A stretch of DNA of 64,000 nt, taken from NCBI RefSeq assembly GCF_030378205.1, contig NZ_CP127385.1, forward strand, positions 5,930,001 through 5,994,000, read 5' to 3'. Positions 44,682 through 53,753 of this stretch are shown piece after piece. Position 1 is the stretch's first letter, and every line of letters starts with the position of its first letter. The stretch is from Bradyrhizobium sp. NP1. GTDB lineage: Bacteria > Pseudomonadota > Alphaproteobacteria > Rhizobiales > Xanthobacteraceae. Position numbers and translations under genes: made by a program. The notes below the pieces were generated by a model, which was not told the DNA's origin, did no database searches, and worked only from the letters and a program-made list of their open reading frames with translations.

Positions 44682-45833
44682 TTAAGACCCGCCAGCCTTA
44701 ACAAAGGCCCACGTGCCGTTACGGATGGTGATCATCGCCGGCGAATCCGCGGCAAAACCCAGATGATCCTGCGCGCTCATGTTGAACACGCCATGCGTAG
44801 CCGGCAAGTTGGCCGTACGCTCGATTTCTTCGCGCAACGCCTGCCGGAATTCCGGGGTTCCGGGCTTCGCCTTGGCCGCGGCTTTTGGAAGAGCGCTCTT
44901 AAGCAGAAGCCATGCGTCGTACGCGTTCGCCCCGAATGTCGAGAGCGAATTAGGTCCGTACGTCCCTTCATACAGCTTCTTGTATTCCAGGCCGGACGCC
45001 TTCGCCGGGTGATCGTCAGGCAATTGCTCGACGACAATGACCGGTCCGCTGGGAAGCAGAGTGCCCTCTACGTTCTTCGCGCCGACACGGAGGAAGTCAT
45101 TGTTAATCACGCCGGACGTCTGATAGATTTTGCCCTTGTAACCGCGTTCGCGAAGCGTGACCTGCGGAAGCACCGCTGGGGTACCCGACGCTCCGATGAG
45201 AACCGCGTCCGGACTTGACGTCATCACTTTCAGCACCTGGGCGGTAACGCTCGTGTCGGTCCTGTTGTATTTCTCCCAGGCGCTCATCGACACGCCGTTT
45301 CGTTCGGCGGCCTTCTGAAGTTCCGTGCCCCAACCTTCTCCATACGCATCGTTGAAGCCGATGTAGGCCAAGGTTTTCACGCCGGTCGCCGTCATGTGTC
45401 GTGCCACAGTCTCGGCGATCATGCTGTCGTGATACGGCGTCTTGAACACCCAGCGTCGTTGCGCATCCATCGGATCAACGATGCGTGCAGAGGCGCCAAG
45501 GCTAATCATAGGCGTCTGAGCACCACTCGCCACTTCGATCATCGCGAGGGAGTTGGGCGTCGTGCTGGAGCCGACAATGGCATCAACACGGTCTTCCGAT
45601 GTCAGCTTCTCAGCGTTCTTACGAGCTGCCGTCGTATCCGAAGCATCGTCAAGCACGATCCACTCGATCGACAAACCACCGATGGATTTGGGAAGAAGTT
45701 GCAGCGTATTGCGCTCCGGAATTCCAAGTGAAGCCGCCGGACCGGTCGTGGACAATGTCGCTCCCAGTTTGACTTGACCGAAAGCGGGGCTAGCGAGCGC
45801 AGCGAGCACCACGGCTAAACAGATCTTCCACAT
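44682..45833 (-). CDS. Branched-chain-type ABC substrate-binding protein (LivK-like)
   Basis: A 383-residue periplasmic binding protein of the Leu/Ile/Val family. The signal peptide is MWKICLAVVLAALASPAFG. The mature part starts VKLGATLSTTGPAASLG, as in the family, and KTLAYIGFNDAYGEG and SFGANAYDAW-like sequence (TFGANAYDAW) are typical. The family has been widely adapted to aromatic acids in Bradyrhizobium and Rhodopseudomonas, so the bound ligand may be a pyridine or benzoate derivative. It lies 27 bp after the NicX-like gene. Confidence 0.9.
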   Translation of the reverse strand: MWKICLAVVLAALASPAFGQVKLGATLSTTGPAASLGIPERNTLQLLPKSIGGLSIEWIVLDDASDTTAARKNAEKLTSEDRVDAIVGSSTTPNSLAMIEVASGAQTPMISLGASARIVDPMDAQRRWVFKTPYHDSMIAETVARHMTATGVKTLAYIGFNDAYGEGWGTELQKAAERNGVSMSAWEKYNRTDTSVTAQVLKVMTSSPDAVLIGASGTPAVLPQVTLRERGYKGKIYQTSGVINNDFLRVGAKNVEGTLLPSGPVIVVEQLPDDHPAKASGLEYKKLYEGTYGPNSLSTFGANAYDAWLLLKSALPKAAAKAKPGTPEFRQALREEIERTANLPATHGVFNMSAQDHLGFAADSPAMITIRNGTWAFVKAGGS

Positions 45834-45860
45834 GTTATCCTCCCAATACGAAGTTGACGA

Positions 45861-46955
45861 TTATTCGGCGGCGACGAGATGCACCCCCGTTTGCGGAGTT
45901 GCACTTGGCACGCGCTGATCCGCGGCGATGACATCGCCTTCTCGCACCATCGTTTCGCCGTCGAGGAGCACGGTGCAATTCCGCATCGGGATGTCGATGT
46001 GGCATGGCGAATTGTTGCAACCACCAGCTTCGGAATTCGGGCCTGTGGAAAAGAGAAAATTTCCGTAAAATGACCGACCGTCCATGCCGAGCGTGCGCGA
46101 TTTGTCGTGTTGCATCTGAAGGGCCGTCCATTTCGCCTTGGGCTGCAGGCCATATCCCACATGCGAGATCGCGTACGCGCCAGGGTCGTTGTAACTGGCC
46201 ATGTACTCCTTCAGGTACTCGGCCTCGAAACCGCCTTCGATCGATCGGATGAGACCTCGCTCAATTCGCAGCGTTGTCCGCGACGTCGCGTACATCTTGA
46301 ACGGAAACAAAAGATCGCCTACATCGATCACAACCGTCCCATCACCCTGTCCCTCGTTCGGCCAAGTCGATGTGAAGCCGCTAGGCCAGTGGTCCCAATG
46401 ACCGGGTTCGTCGGCGTAGCCGTACTCCGGCAAGGTTGGAAACTGGCCGATCGGCAAAACGAGATCAGTACCCGCCGGCGACGTCACCTTCATGGTCTTG
46501 GCGCGTCGCAAGCGATTGTCGGCCGCCATGACGCGCCGCTTATCTTCTTCGGTGGGCACCATGCGCGCGAGGATTTCCGGTGGCTCAAGAACCATAAGCA
46601 TGCGCGTGCCGGCCTTCAGGATCTCAAGTTGTTCGGGCGAGTGCAGCAAGCCCATCAGATCCGCAACGAACGACACGTTCTTCAGAGTCTCGACGGCGGC
46701 GCGATTTCCGGTCAGAGGAGTGACACCAACGAACGAGGTCCGGTCCGCACCTATAGTGGGCAGCGGCGCAGCCGGCGGAATGTGAAGCTGGAAGGTCGTA
46801 CAGCCCAATTCTTGAGAGGCTCGCATAGCGGCGCGAAAATTCCGTTCGTTGGAGGCGGCGCCGGTTAACACGCAAACCGTCTCTCCCGGCTTCACCCGGG
46901 AAAGCCGCAAGACTTCGAGCCACATCGCGGTATCATTCAGACTCTCTGAGTACAT
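45861..46955 (-). CDS. nicX: 2,5-dihydroxypyridine 5,6-dioxygenase-like enzyme (NicX family)
   Basis: A 364-residue protein of the NicX group, which is related to M29 aminopeptidases but cleaves 2,5-dihydroxypyridine to N-formylmaleamate with Fe(II) and O2. Group features are LHSPEQLEIL, EPPEILARMVPTEEDKRR, EYGYADEPGHWDHWPSGF and GGFEAEYLKEYM. The metal ligands known for NicX, a His followed about 53 residues later by H-x-D, match ISHVGYG and PCHIDIP here. The ATG at 46955 follows AAAAGGAGA. It stands between the NicF-like gene and the transporter, as expected for a pyridine pathway. Confidence 0.85.
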   Translation of the reverse strand: MYSESLNDTAMWLEVLRLSRVKPGETVCVLTGAASNERNFRAAMRASQELGCTTFQLHIPPAAPLPTIGADRTSFVGVTPLTGNRAAVETLKNVSFVADLMGLLHSPEQLEILKAGTRMLMVLEPPEILARMVPTEEDKRRVMAADNRLRRAKTMKVTSPAGTDLVLPIGQFPTLPEYGYADEPGHWDHWPSGFTSTWPNEGQGDGTVVIDVGDLLFPFKMYATSRTTLRIERGLIRSIEGGFEAEYLKEYMASYNDPGAYAISHVGYGLQPKAKWTALQMQHDKSRTLGMDGRSFYGNFLFSTGPNSEAGGCNNSPCHIDIPMRNCTVLLDGETMVREGDVIAADQRVPSATPQTGVHLVAAE

Positions 46956-46978
46956 CTGACAATCTCCTTTTCGGCTCT

Positions 46979-47620
46979 TCACGCCGCGACGAAGTTTCGC
47001 TGCGAGAGGAATGTGAGCACATCCTCGCTGCTGACGACGTCGGCGTATTTCTGCGAGAGGTCGAACAGGCTTGCATCGTGAGGCGATAGGGCACGATCCC
47101 CGACGCAATCGGAGGGAACGATCGGACGGAAGCCGTGACACAGCCCATCCAGGACAGTCGCGCGCACACAGCCGCTCGTCGTGCACCCCGTCACGACGAT
47201 GGTGTCGACGCCACGACCGTTCAGCAAGCCGTGCAAACCGGTCTCGAAGAAAACCGACGGCAGCCTCTTGTCGAGAACGATCTCGCCTGGGGCTGGGGCG
47301 AGCTCATCGATGATCTGACTTGCCGGATTGCTCTTCGTCAGGGATTTGAGCCGCGGGACTTTCAGACAATGAACCGTCGCGTCTGACCCATCCTCGGCGT
47401 AGATGATGCGGGAAAATACAACGGGGCAGCCGGCCGTGCGGAATGCCTGCAGGAGCGGCGCGGTGTTCGCAGCCGCCGCGGCGATGTTTCCCCCTCCGAA
47501 CAATTGCGGATCGACAAATCCGTTTACGAAATCGACGATCAGCAGCGCGGGAAACTTACCCAGCCCAAGCCTGTGGCCGAACTGCTGCCTCTTGAAGACT
47601 TCGATCTCGTCCGGAGTCAT
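46979..47620 (-). CDS. nicF: Maleamate amidohydrolase-like cysteine hydrolase (NicF family)
   Basis: A 213-residue isochorismatase-fold hydrolase. The catalytic triad of the family is visible: Asp in LLIVDFVNGF, Lys in LDKRLPSVFF and Cys in TGCTTSGCVRAT. NicF releases ammonia from maleamate, the last step before maleate in nicotinate and picolinate degradation. The start at 47620 follows GGGGAGGTAGG. It is the first gene of the leftward operon that continues with nicX and the Liv genes, and faces the molybdenum hydroxylase gene across a two-palindrome promoter. N-carbamoylsarcosine amidase is the main alternative, judged less likely because of nicX. Confidence 0.8.
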   Translation of the reverse strand: MTPDEIEVFKRQQFGHRLGLGKFPALLIVDFVNGFVDPQLFGGGNIAAAAANTAPLLQAFRTAGCPVVFSRIIYAEDGSDATVHCLKVPRLKSLTKSNPASQIIDELAPAPGEIVLDKRLPSVFFETGLHGLLNGRGVDTIVVTGCTTSGCVRATVLDGLCHGFRPIVPSDCVGDRALSPHDASLFDLSQKYADVVSSEDVLTFLSQRNFVAA

Positions 47621-47658
47621 CCTACCTCCCCAAGCAGTACGCCCATTTAGAATTAGAA

Positions 47659-47761
47659 TTTGTATACATATGGCGATATGTATACATATAGGAAAACTGG
47701 TGGTTGGCAAGGTCGAAATTTTGGGCAGCTTTGAGCTCAATGCGGCGTCATATGTATCCAA
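47659..47761. promoter_or_regulatory. Candidate GntR operators, divergent nicF/molybdenum hydroxylase promoter
   Basis: TTTGTATACATATG (47659-47672) and the perfect palindrome ATATGTATACATAT (47676-47689) have TGTATACA centres 18 bp apart. A degenerate ATATGTATCCAA follows at 47750-47761, just ahead of the hydroxylase ribosome site. The arrangement repeats that at 38830-38914. Confidence 0.65.
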
Positions 47762-47780
47762 ATGGACGGGAGAAGGGTGA

Positions 47781-50216
47781 ATGACCTGGGTCGGAAAGCA
47801 GGTTTCTCGGAGAGAGGACGGGAGGTTTATTACGGGCCGGGGCGGCTACACGGACGACCTGAAACGGGCGGGAATGACCTACGCCGCATTCGTCCGGAGC
47901 CCGTTCGCGCATGCGCGCATCCTCTCGATCGAAATTGACGAAGCGGCACGTATGCCAGGCGTGCTTGCCGTTCTGACCGGGGCCATGTGGGCAGCCGAAG
48001 GCAGGGGAGAGATGCCCACAATCGCCCCAGTCCGTTTTCCAGACGGCTCACCGATGAACGAAGCATCACGTCCCGTATTCGCGACGGATATTGTTCGGCA
48101 TGTTGGGGACACGGTGGCCATCGTCGTGGCGGAGACCAAGTGGCAAGCGCTCGACGCGCTCGACAAGGTACAGGTCGACTACGAACCCCTGCCCGCTGTA
48201 GTCGAGGCGGCAGACGCCTTGGCAGAGGGAGCTCCGCTCGTTCATCCTCAGTTCGGAACGAACGTTACATTGATAAACACCGTTGGCGACGAGGCAGCTG
48301 TGAAGGCAGCGTTCGCCCGCGCGGATTACATTGGTGAACTCGAGGTCGTCGCCAACCGCATAACGGCCAACGCAATGGAGCCGCGTACCTACCTCGGCGA
48401 GTACGACAAATCGCGAGATCACTATACTCTGACCGCCAGCACACAAATTCCTCATCTGGTGAAGAATTGGCTCGCTGACGACTCCCTTCGAGTGCCTGAG
48501 CATCAGATCCGAGTCGTCGCGCCCGATGTCGGAGGAGGATTCGGGCCCAAGAACACTCATTACGGCGAAGAAGCCGCGGTCCTGTGGGCGGCACAGAAGG
48601 TCGGACGACCCGTCAAATTCATTGCAACCCGAAGCGAATCGCTGATCACCGACGCTCACGGCAGAGACCATGTTACCCGCTGTCGGATCGCGATGAACAA
48701 GCAGGGTGATATCCTTGGCGTGGAAGCCAGGACGATCGCCAATCTCGGTGCGTACATGACCGCTTTCGGGCCTAGCATTCCGGCGCATTATTACCCGCGC
48801 GTTCTCGCTGGACTGTACCGAACGAAAGCAATTTTCTGCCATATCACGGGCGTCTACACGCACACGGTCCCGGTGGAGGCCTACCGCGGGGCGGGCCGAC
48901 CGGAAGGAATATATGTGCTTGAGCGGCTGCTCGAGAACGCGGCGCGTGATCTGGGCATCGACGTTTGCGAAATCAGGCGGCGCAACTTCATCAAACCTAG
49001 CGATTGTCCCTACGAGACCACTATCGGCGTGACCTACGATTCCTGCAATCCCGACGGACTGTTGGATAAGGTGACCTCGCTCGCAGGCTACGATGATCTT
49101 CGCCGCGAACAGGCGCAACTCCGCAGCCAGGGCATCCGGATGGGCATCGGCTTGGCCGGCTTTGTCGACTGCGCAGGCGCACCCAGCCGGATCGCAGCGA
49201 AAATCGGCCGCCGTATCGGAGGATATGACGTAGCAACAGTACGCGTTCATCCTTCGGGGAAAGTGACCCTCCTCTGTGGCACGCATTCGCACGGACAAGG
49301 ACACGAAACGTCGTTCTGTCAGATCGCTGCGGACACTCTTGGAGTTCCTTACGAGAACATTGAGCTCGTAGAAGGCGATACCGACCGCATTGCAAACGGC
49401 CTCGGTACCTGGGGATCCCGTTCATTGTTCCTCATGGGCCCCGCGATTGCGCGCGCAAGCGGACGTATCATCAACAAGTGCAAGAGGCAATTCGCCCATC
49501 TGATGGAATGCTCGACCGAAGACGTAGTCTACCAAGACGGAACGTTTGAACTGGCAGGTACCGACCGCAAGATGACGTTCACCGAGGTCGCGCGCTGGTG
49601 CTATCGGGGGCACAGCTACCCTGAGGATATGGAGATGGGTCTCGAGGAAACGGTATTTTACGATCCTCCTGCCCGAAATACGCCTTCCGGAATGCAGCTC
49701 GCCGTGGTCATTGTGGACGAGCATACAGGACTGGTCCGTGTGCGGGATTTCGCGGCGATCGACGACTGCGGCAAAGTAGTGAATCCTCAGATTGTCGAGG
49801 GGCAGTTGCATGGAGGTGCTGCGCAAGGGATCGGTCAGGCGCTGATGGAACAGTGCACCTATGATCGCGATAGCGGCCAACTCATCGCCGGATCGTTTAT
49901 GGACTACGCGATGCCGCGCGCCGATGATCTTCCCTCATTCCGCTTTGAATCCCAGGAGACGCTATCGCCTAACAACCCGCTGGGCGTAAAGGGCGCGGGC
50001 GAGAGCGGCAGCATCGCAGCTCCTGCTGCCGTCGTGAACGCTGTCGTCGACGCTCTATGGGACCTGGGAGTGCGAGAGATAAACATGCCCCTGACACCAC
50101 GCAGAGTATGGCACGCGATCCGCGATGCTCGCGAGCAAAAGAGCCCCTGCGGTGCCCGACTTCCCAGCGGCAAGTGGGAGTCCGACTTTCGAAATCTTGC
50201 AGCGACAAGTTCGTAA
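47781..50216 (+). CDS. Molybdopterin-binding large subunit of a xanthine dehydrogenase-family hydroxylase
   Basis: An 811-residue molybdenum hydroxylase subunit of the aerobic CO dehydrogenase/xanthine dehydrogenase family. Cofactor-contacting segments include GGGFGPK, VEAYRGAGRPEG, GQGHETSF and the catalytic Glu in GVKGAGESGS. The AYRGAGRPE loop, rather than the selenocysteine-bound AYRCSFR of true CO dehydrogenase, marks an organic-substrate hydroxylase. In pyridine pathways such enzymes hydroxylate carbon next to ring nitrogen. Its iron-sulfur and FAD partners are at 52438-53740, with two enzymes encoded in between. Confidence 0.92.
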   Translation: MTWVGKQVSRREDGRFITGRGGYTDDLKRAGMTYAAFVRSPFAHARILSIEIDEAARMPGVLAVLTGAMWAAEGRGEMPTIAPVRFPDGSPMNEASRPVFATDIVRHVGDTVAIVVAETKWQALDALDKVQVDYEPLPAVVEAADALAEGAPLVHPQFGTNVTLINTVGDEAAVKAAFARADYIGELEVVANRITANAMEPRTYLGEYDKSRDHYTLTASTQIPHLVKNWLADDSLRVPEHQIRVVAPDVGGGFGPKNTHYGEEAAVLWAAQKVGRPVKFIATRSESLITDAHGRDHVTRCRIAMNKQGDILGVEARTIANLGAYMTAFGPSIPAHYYPRVLAGLYRTKAIFCHITGVYTHTVPVEAYRGAGRPEGIYVLERLLENAARDLGIDVCEIRRRNFIKPSDCPYETTIGVTYDSCNPDGLLDKVTSLAGYDDLRREQAQLRSQGIRMGIGLAGFVDCAGAPSRIAAKIGRRIGGYDVATVRVHPSGKVTLLCGTHSHGQGHETSFCQIAADTLGVPYENIELVEGDTDRIANGLGTWGSRSLFLMGPAIARASGRIINKCKRQFAHLMECSTEDVVYQDGTFELAGTDRKMTFTEVARWCYRGHSYPEDMEMGLEETVFYDPPARNTPSGMQLAVVIVDEHTGLVRVRDFAAIDDCGKVVNPQIVEGQLHGGAAQGIGQALMEQCTYDRDSGQLIAGSFMDYAMPRADDLPSFRFESQETLSPNNPLGVKGAGESGSIAAPAAVVNAVVDALWDLGVREINMPLTPRRVWHAIRDAREQKSPCGARLPSGKWESDFRNLAATSS

Positions 50217-50217
50217 C

Positions 50218-51243
50218 ATGTCTGAGAATTTCTTCACCGTCGCTGACCTCCGGTTGCAGTCTGGCGGCACGCTGCCGGAAGCCGTTCTTGCGTATAAGAC
50301 CTACGGGAAGCTTTCGCATAGCCGCGACAACGCCGTGCTCTTCCCCACTTGGTTCGGCACGAGGTACTTATCCAACGAGTGGCTCATCGGCCCAGGCAAA
50401 GCACTCGACACGGAGAAGTGGTTCGTGATTGTGCCAGGCATACTGGGTAATGGCGCCTCGTCATCTCCAAGCAACACGCCGGCTCCGTTCGACCGAGCTC
50501 GATTTCCCCTCGTAACGTTGCTCGACAACATCCGTCTCCAGCACGCGATGATCCGAGCGGCTTTCTCGATCGACCGCCTTCACGCGGTGATTGGTAGGTC
50601 AATGGGCGCCCAGCAGGCATATCAGTGGGCCTGCCTTTACCCGGACATGGTTCCTCGATTATTGCCGTTCTGTGGCTCGGCACGAACAAGTCGATTTAAC
50701 TACGTGTTTCTGGCTGGCGTGAAGGCCGCGCTCACCGCGGACACCCTTTGGTCGAATGGCGAATACGAAGCTCCGCCCCTCGCCGGCCTGCGAGCGGTCG
50801 GCCGCCTCTATGCGTCCTGGGCACTCAGCTACCGCTTCTACGACAGGCAGTTGGATCAGACCATGCTCGGCTTTTCCAGCCCTGAGGACTTCATGGTGCG
50901 CTTCTGGGAAAAGACGTTCGAAGGCAGGGACGCAAACGATCTGCTAGCGCAAATCGCTACTTGGCAGCATGCCGATATTAGCTGCAACGACACGTTCCGC
51001 GGGGACCTGGGCCGGGCGCTGGCAGCGATCCGCGCGCGCACGATCGTCATGCCCTGTCGTACGGATCAATATTTCCTGGTGGCGGATTCAGAACGGGAAG
51101 TGCAGTCGATCAAGGACGCGGAGCTGCGCGTTATCGAATCTGACTGGGGACACCGGGCCGGCACCGCAGGCACAGATCCGGTCGATATCGCCTTTGTTGA
51201 GCGGGCCATCACCGACGTTCTAGAAGACAGGCGGCCTCGCTAG
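50218..51243 (+). CDS. Alpha/beta hydrolase of the MetX (homoserine O-acetyltransferase)-like family
   Basis: A 341-residue alpha/beta hydrolase. The nucleophile elbow is VIGRSMGAQQAYQW, with the Ser in G-R-S-M-G, and the acid and base residues are likely Asp in CRTDQYF and His in WGHRAG. The fold and the start (LRLQSGGTLPEAVLAYKTYG) match MetX-like proteins. No methionine genes are near. It begins 2 bp after the molybdenum hydroxylase stop, so it belongs to the same operon. The pathway needs an N-formylmaleamate deformylase (NicD, also an alpha/beta hydrolase), and this protein is the only candidate in the window; that role is inferred. Confidence 0.82.
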   Translation: MSENFFTVADLRLQSGGTLPEAVLAYKTYGKLSHSRDNAVLFPTWFGTRYLSNEWLIGPGKALDTEKWFVIVPGILGNGASSSPSNTPAPFDRARFPLVTLLDNIRLQHAMIRAAFSIDRLHAVIGRSMGAQQAYQWACLYPDMVPRLLPFCGSARTSRFNYVFLAGVKAALTADTLWSNGEYEAPPLAGLRAVGRLYASWALSYRFYDRQLDQTMLGFSSPEDFMVRFWEKTFEGRDANDLLAQIATWQHADISCNDTFRGDLGRALAAIRARTIVMPCRTDQYFLVADSEREVQSIKDAELRVIESDWGHRAGTAGTDPVDIAFVERAITDVLEDRRPR

Positions 51244-51335
51244 CCCCGCCGTCCCTGACCTTGGTTATCGCCGAACACCGCGCGCCGAGCAGGGCGATGG
51301 CGCCCGCACCTACGATCCCAATGCTACCAACCATC

Positions 51336-52100
51336 CTAGATCTCGTAGAGCCGCGGATCGATCTTGCGTCGCAACGCCTCGAAGATGCGGCGAGCGCCAT
51401 CGCCGCGGGGATCAAATGATTTGAGCTGCTGGGTGGCTCTCTCGGCTACCGCATCAGGAATTTCGACCACTGGCGAGCCATATGAATAGGTCGCGACCTG
51501 AATCTGGCAGGCACGTTCAAGTCGCCAAAGAAGATAGAACGCCTCCGGCACCGACGGGCCGCACGCCAGCAATCCATGGTTTCTAAGTATCATGGCGCTC
51601 TTGCCGCCAAGCGACGCCAGGAGTCGTGGTCCCTCACCCTGGTCGACTGTAATACCCTCGAAGTCGTGATACGCGACTTCATTGTGAAGTTGCGCCGCAT
51701 AGAAGTTCGTGCATTCCAGGCCAAGAGACAACGCAGCTACGGCACAGCCGGCGGTCGTGTGAGTATGAGCGATGCATCGAGCATCGGGTCGCGCTCGATG
51801 AATGACGCTGTGAATCAGGAATCCAGCGGGGTTCACGTCGCATTCTGAACAATCTACTGCGCGACCGTCGAGATCAATCTTGACCAGATTTGAGGCCGTG
51901 ACTTCGTCATACGTCAGGCCGTACGGATTGATCAGAAAGTGACGCTCGGGGCCGGGTAGTTCGAGAGTAATGTGGTTGAATATGAGTTCTGTCCAACCAA
52001 GTGCATTGAAAATCCTGTAGCAAGCTGCGAGTTCGCACCTTGCCTTCCATTCCAACTCCGAGAGGGCAGGAGCTGTCGTCCGACGAAGCTGTCCGTTCAT
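51336..52100 (-). CDS. Class II aldolase/adducin-family protein, possible ring-carboxylate decarboxylase
   Basis: A 254-residue class II aldolase-fold protein. Metal-binding His residues occur in AHTHTTAG and in RNHGLL, as in fuculose-phosphate aldolases and in 3,4-dihydroxyphthalate decarboxylases of the same superfamily. It is transcribed opposite to its neighbours. In a cluster for a carboxylated N-heterocycle, a hydroxylated-ring decarboxylase would fit better than a sugar aldolase. This is inference from context and needs a family placement. Confidence 0.8.
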   Translation of the reverse strand: MNGQLRRTTAPALSELEWKARCELAACYRIFNALGWTELIFNHITLELPGPERHFLINPYGLTYDEVTASNLVKIDLDGRAVDCSECDVNPAGFLIHSVIHRARPDARCIAHTHTTAGCAVAALSLGLECTNFYAAQLHNEVAYHDFEGITVDQGEGPRLLASLGGKSAMILRNHGLLACGPSVPEAFYLLWRLERACQIQVATYSYGSPVVEIPDAVAERATQQLKSFDPRGDGARRIFEALRRKIDPRLYEI

Positions 52101-52437
52101 ATGAGATTTCCTTATGACAAACGGGCGATGGCGGAAGCAACGCGTTGGCAGGTAGCTGTCACCTGGCCTTCAGATGAAGCGAATGGCATTCGAATCTGGT
52201 TTCCGGCCGCCGAGGGCTGTGCCATAGGTACCGCCAGTCTCGGTCGAGCTTGCACTCTGGATTTCAATTCCGGCGCCGGCGAAGGCGTCGCTTGCTGTGC
52301 CTCCGATTGGAACGCGTGACTTAGGCCCGGGGAGGAGCAATTCAGAAACGAGAATCCCTCATGGAAACCATGAGTTTTGCCAATTTGCCTATAGGATGAG
52401 CCGCCTTCATGCTCGATGAGACGATCGGGGCGAAAGC
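52101..52437. other. Divergent intergenic region between aldolase-like and [2Fe-2S] subunit genes
   Basis: Apart from one short rightward frame (52092-52319 region) with no ribosome site or motif, no gene is seen. It contains a perfect hairpin at 52358-52374 but no copy of the ATATGTATACATAT palindrome. Confidence 0.45.
52358..52374. promoter_or_regulatory. Short perfect inverted repeat upstream of the [2Fe-2S] subunit gene
   Basis: CTCATGG-AAA-CCATGAG, followed by TTTTGC, 63 bp before the ATG at 52438. No gene ends just upstream on this strand, so an operator (for example for the LysR protein) or leader hairpin is more likely than a terminator. Confidence 0.35.
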
Positions 52438-52941
52438 ATGATGAAGGACACCTGTAAACTTCGCGTCAACGGTAAGGATTTTTCTCTCGAGATCGACCCG
52501 CGAACGCTTCTCGTCGAGGTGCTGCGCGAACATCTCGACCTAACGGGCACACACGTTGGATGCGACACCTCGCAGTGCGGGTGTTGCACCGTTCTGGTCA
52601 ACGGAGAGGCAATAAAGTCGTGCACAATGCTTGCGGTGCAAGCAACCGGCCAGTCCGTGACCACGATCGAGGGTCTTGAGGCTAGCGACGGCGGCCTTCA
52701 TCCGGTGCAACGCGCATTTGTCGAACATCACGCTCTACAATGCGGGTACTGCACTCCCGGTTTCGTCATGAGCTCGGTCGAGTTGACTGAGCGCTATGAT
52801 GATCTCGACGAAGAGAGCGTACGTCATCTGATCGATGGCAATATCTGCCGCTGCACCGGCTATCACAACATCGTCCGCGCTATCCTCGCGGTCGCCTCGG
52901 AGACGAACTCGAAGCGAGCACGGAGTGCCGCGGATGTATAG
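52438..52941 (+). CDS. [2Fe-2S] small subunit of the molybdenum hydroxylase
   Basis: A 167-residue iron-sulfur subunit. The N-terminal plant-ferredoxin-type cluster is bound by GCDTSQCGCC plus the later SCTML Cys; the C-terminal helical cluster is bound by QCGYC and ICRCTGY. This is the usual size and order for xanthine dehydrogenase-family small subunits. It overlaps the FAD subunit gene by 8 bp. It serves the large subunit at 47781-50216. Confidence 0.92.
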   Translation: MMKDTCKLRVNGKDFSLEIDPRTLLVEVLREHLDLTGTHVGCDTSQCGCCTVLVNGEAIKSCTMLAVQATGQSVTTIEGLEASDGGLHPVQRAFVEHHALQCGYCTPGFVMSSVELTERYDDLDEESVRHLIDGNICRCTGYHNIVRAILAVASETNSKRARSAADV

Positions 52942-53740
52942 CTTCGACTATGTCCGACCGCGTGATATAGAAGACGCCAGCAGCTATTTGGCCAGTCATG
53001 AGGACGCGAAACCCGTCGCAGGTGGCATGAGCTTGCTCCCCAGTATGAAGCTGCGCCTGGCGCAGCCGAGCGCATTGGTCGACCTGGGCACCCTCGAAAC
53101 ACTGCGGCGAATGGAAGTCACGACGGATTCGTTGACCCTCGGTGCAATGACCCGTCATGTTGATGTGGTCCGATCGGAGGTGATTGCACGAGCAATTCCT
53201 GCGCTCGTGAAACTTGCCAGCAATATCGGTGATCGCCAGGTTCGGAATCGCGGCACGATCGGCGGATCCGTCGCCAACTCAGACCCGGCGGCTTGTTATC
53301 CGTCCGCGTTGCTGGCCCTACGCGCTGTTATCGAGACTTCCACAAGATCCATTCCAGTCGACGACTATTTCAGGGGGCTGTTCGAGACTGCGCTTGAACC
53401 GGCGGAGCTGATCACGGCCATTCACTTGAACGTACCTCTCGCCGCGGACTACCAGAAATTTAAGCAGCCCGCATCGCGGTTTGCCATCGTCGGGGCATTT
53501 GTTGCGAAGTTCCGAGACGAGGTTCGTGTTGGGGTCACCGGCACAAAGGTCTGTGCATTTCGATGGCGCGAAGCGGAAGCTGCTCTGCAGCGGCAATTTG
53601 ACTCGAACGCGCTCGAGGGCCTCTACCTCCCCGAACTCGATGTAAATTCGGATATTCACGCGGATGCCGAATACCGTGTCCATCTGGTCAACGTGATGGT
53701 GCGGCGAGCGGTGGAGAACTGCTGTTCACAGCTGGGTTAG
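52934..53740 (+). CDS. FAD-binding medium subunit of the molybdenum hydroxylase
   Basis: A 268-residue CoxM-like subunit. The FAD-binding loops PVAGGMSLLPSMKLR and RNRGTIGGSVANSDPA are present. The ATG at 52934 has GGAG 8 bp upstream. It completes the three-subunit hydroxylase that passes electrons from the molybdenum site to an acceptor. The final CO-dehydrogenase-like C-terminal domain is present but short. Confidence 0.92.
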   Translation: MYSFDYVRPRDIEDASSYLASHEDAKPVAGGMSLLPSMKLRLAQPSALVDLGTLETLRRMEVTTDSLTLGAMTRHVDVVRSEVIARAIPALVKLASNIGDRQVRNRGTIGGSVANSDPAACYPSALLALRAVIETSTRSIPVDDYFRGLFETALEPAELITAIHLNVPLAADYQKFKQPASRFAIVGAFVAKFRDEVRVGVTGTKVCAFRWREAEAALQRQFDSNALEGLYLPELDVNSDIHADAEYRVHLVNVMVRRAVENCCSQLG

Positions 53741-53753
53741 ATGACGCCGCGTC

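Noticed and set aside
48066..49304. 412-codon leftward frame within the molybdenum hydroxylase gene
   Set aside because: The plus strand carries the cofactor motifs over the whole length.
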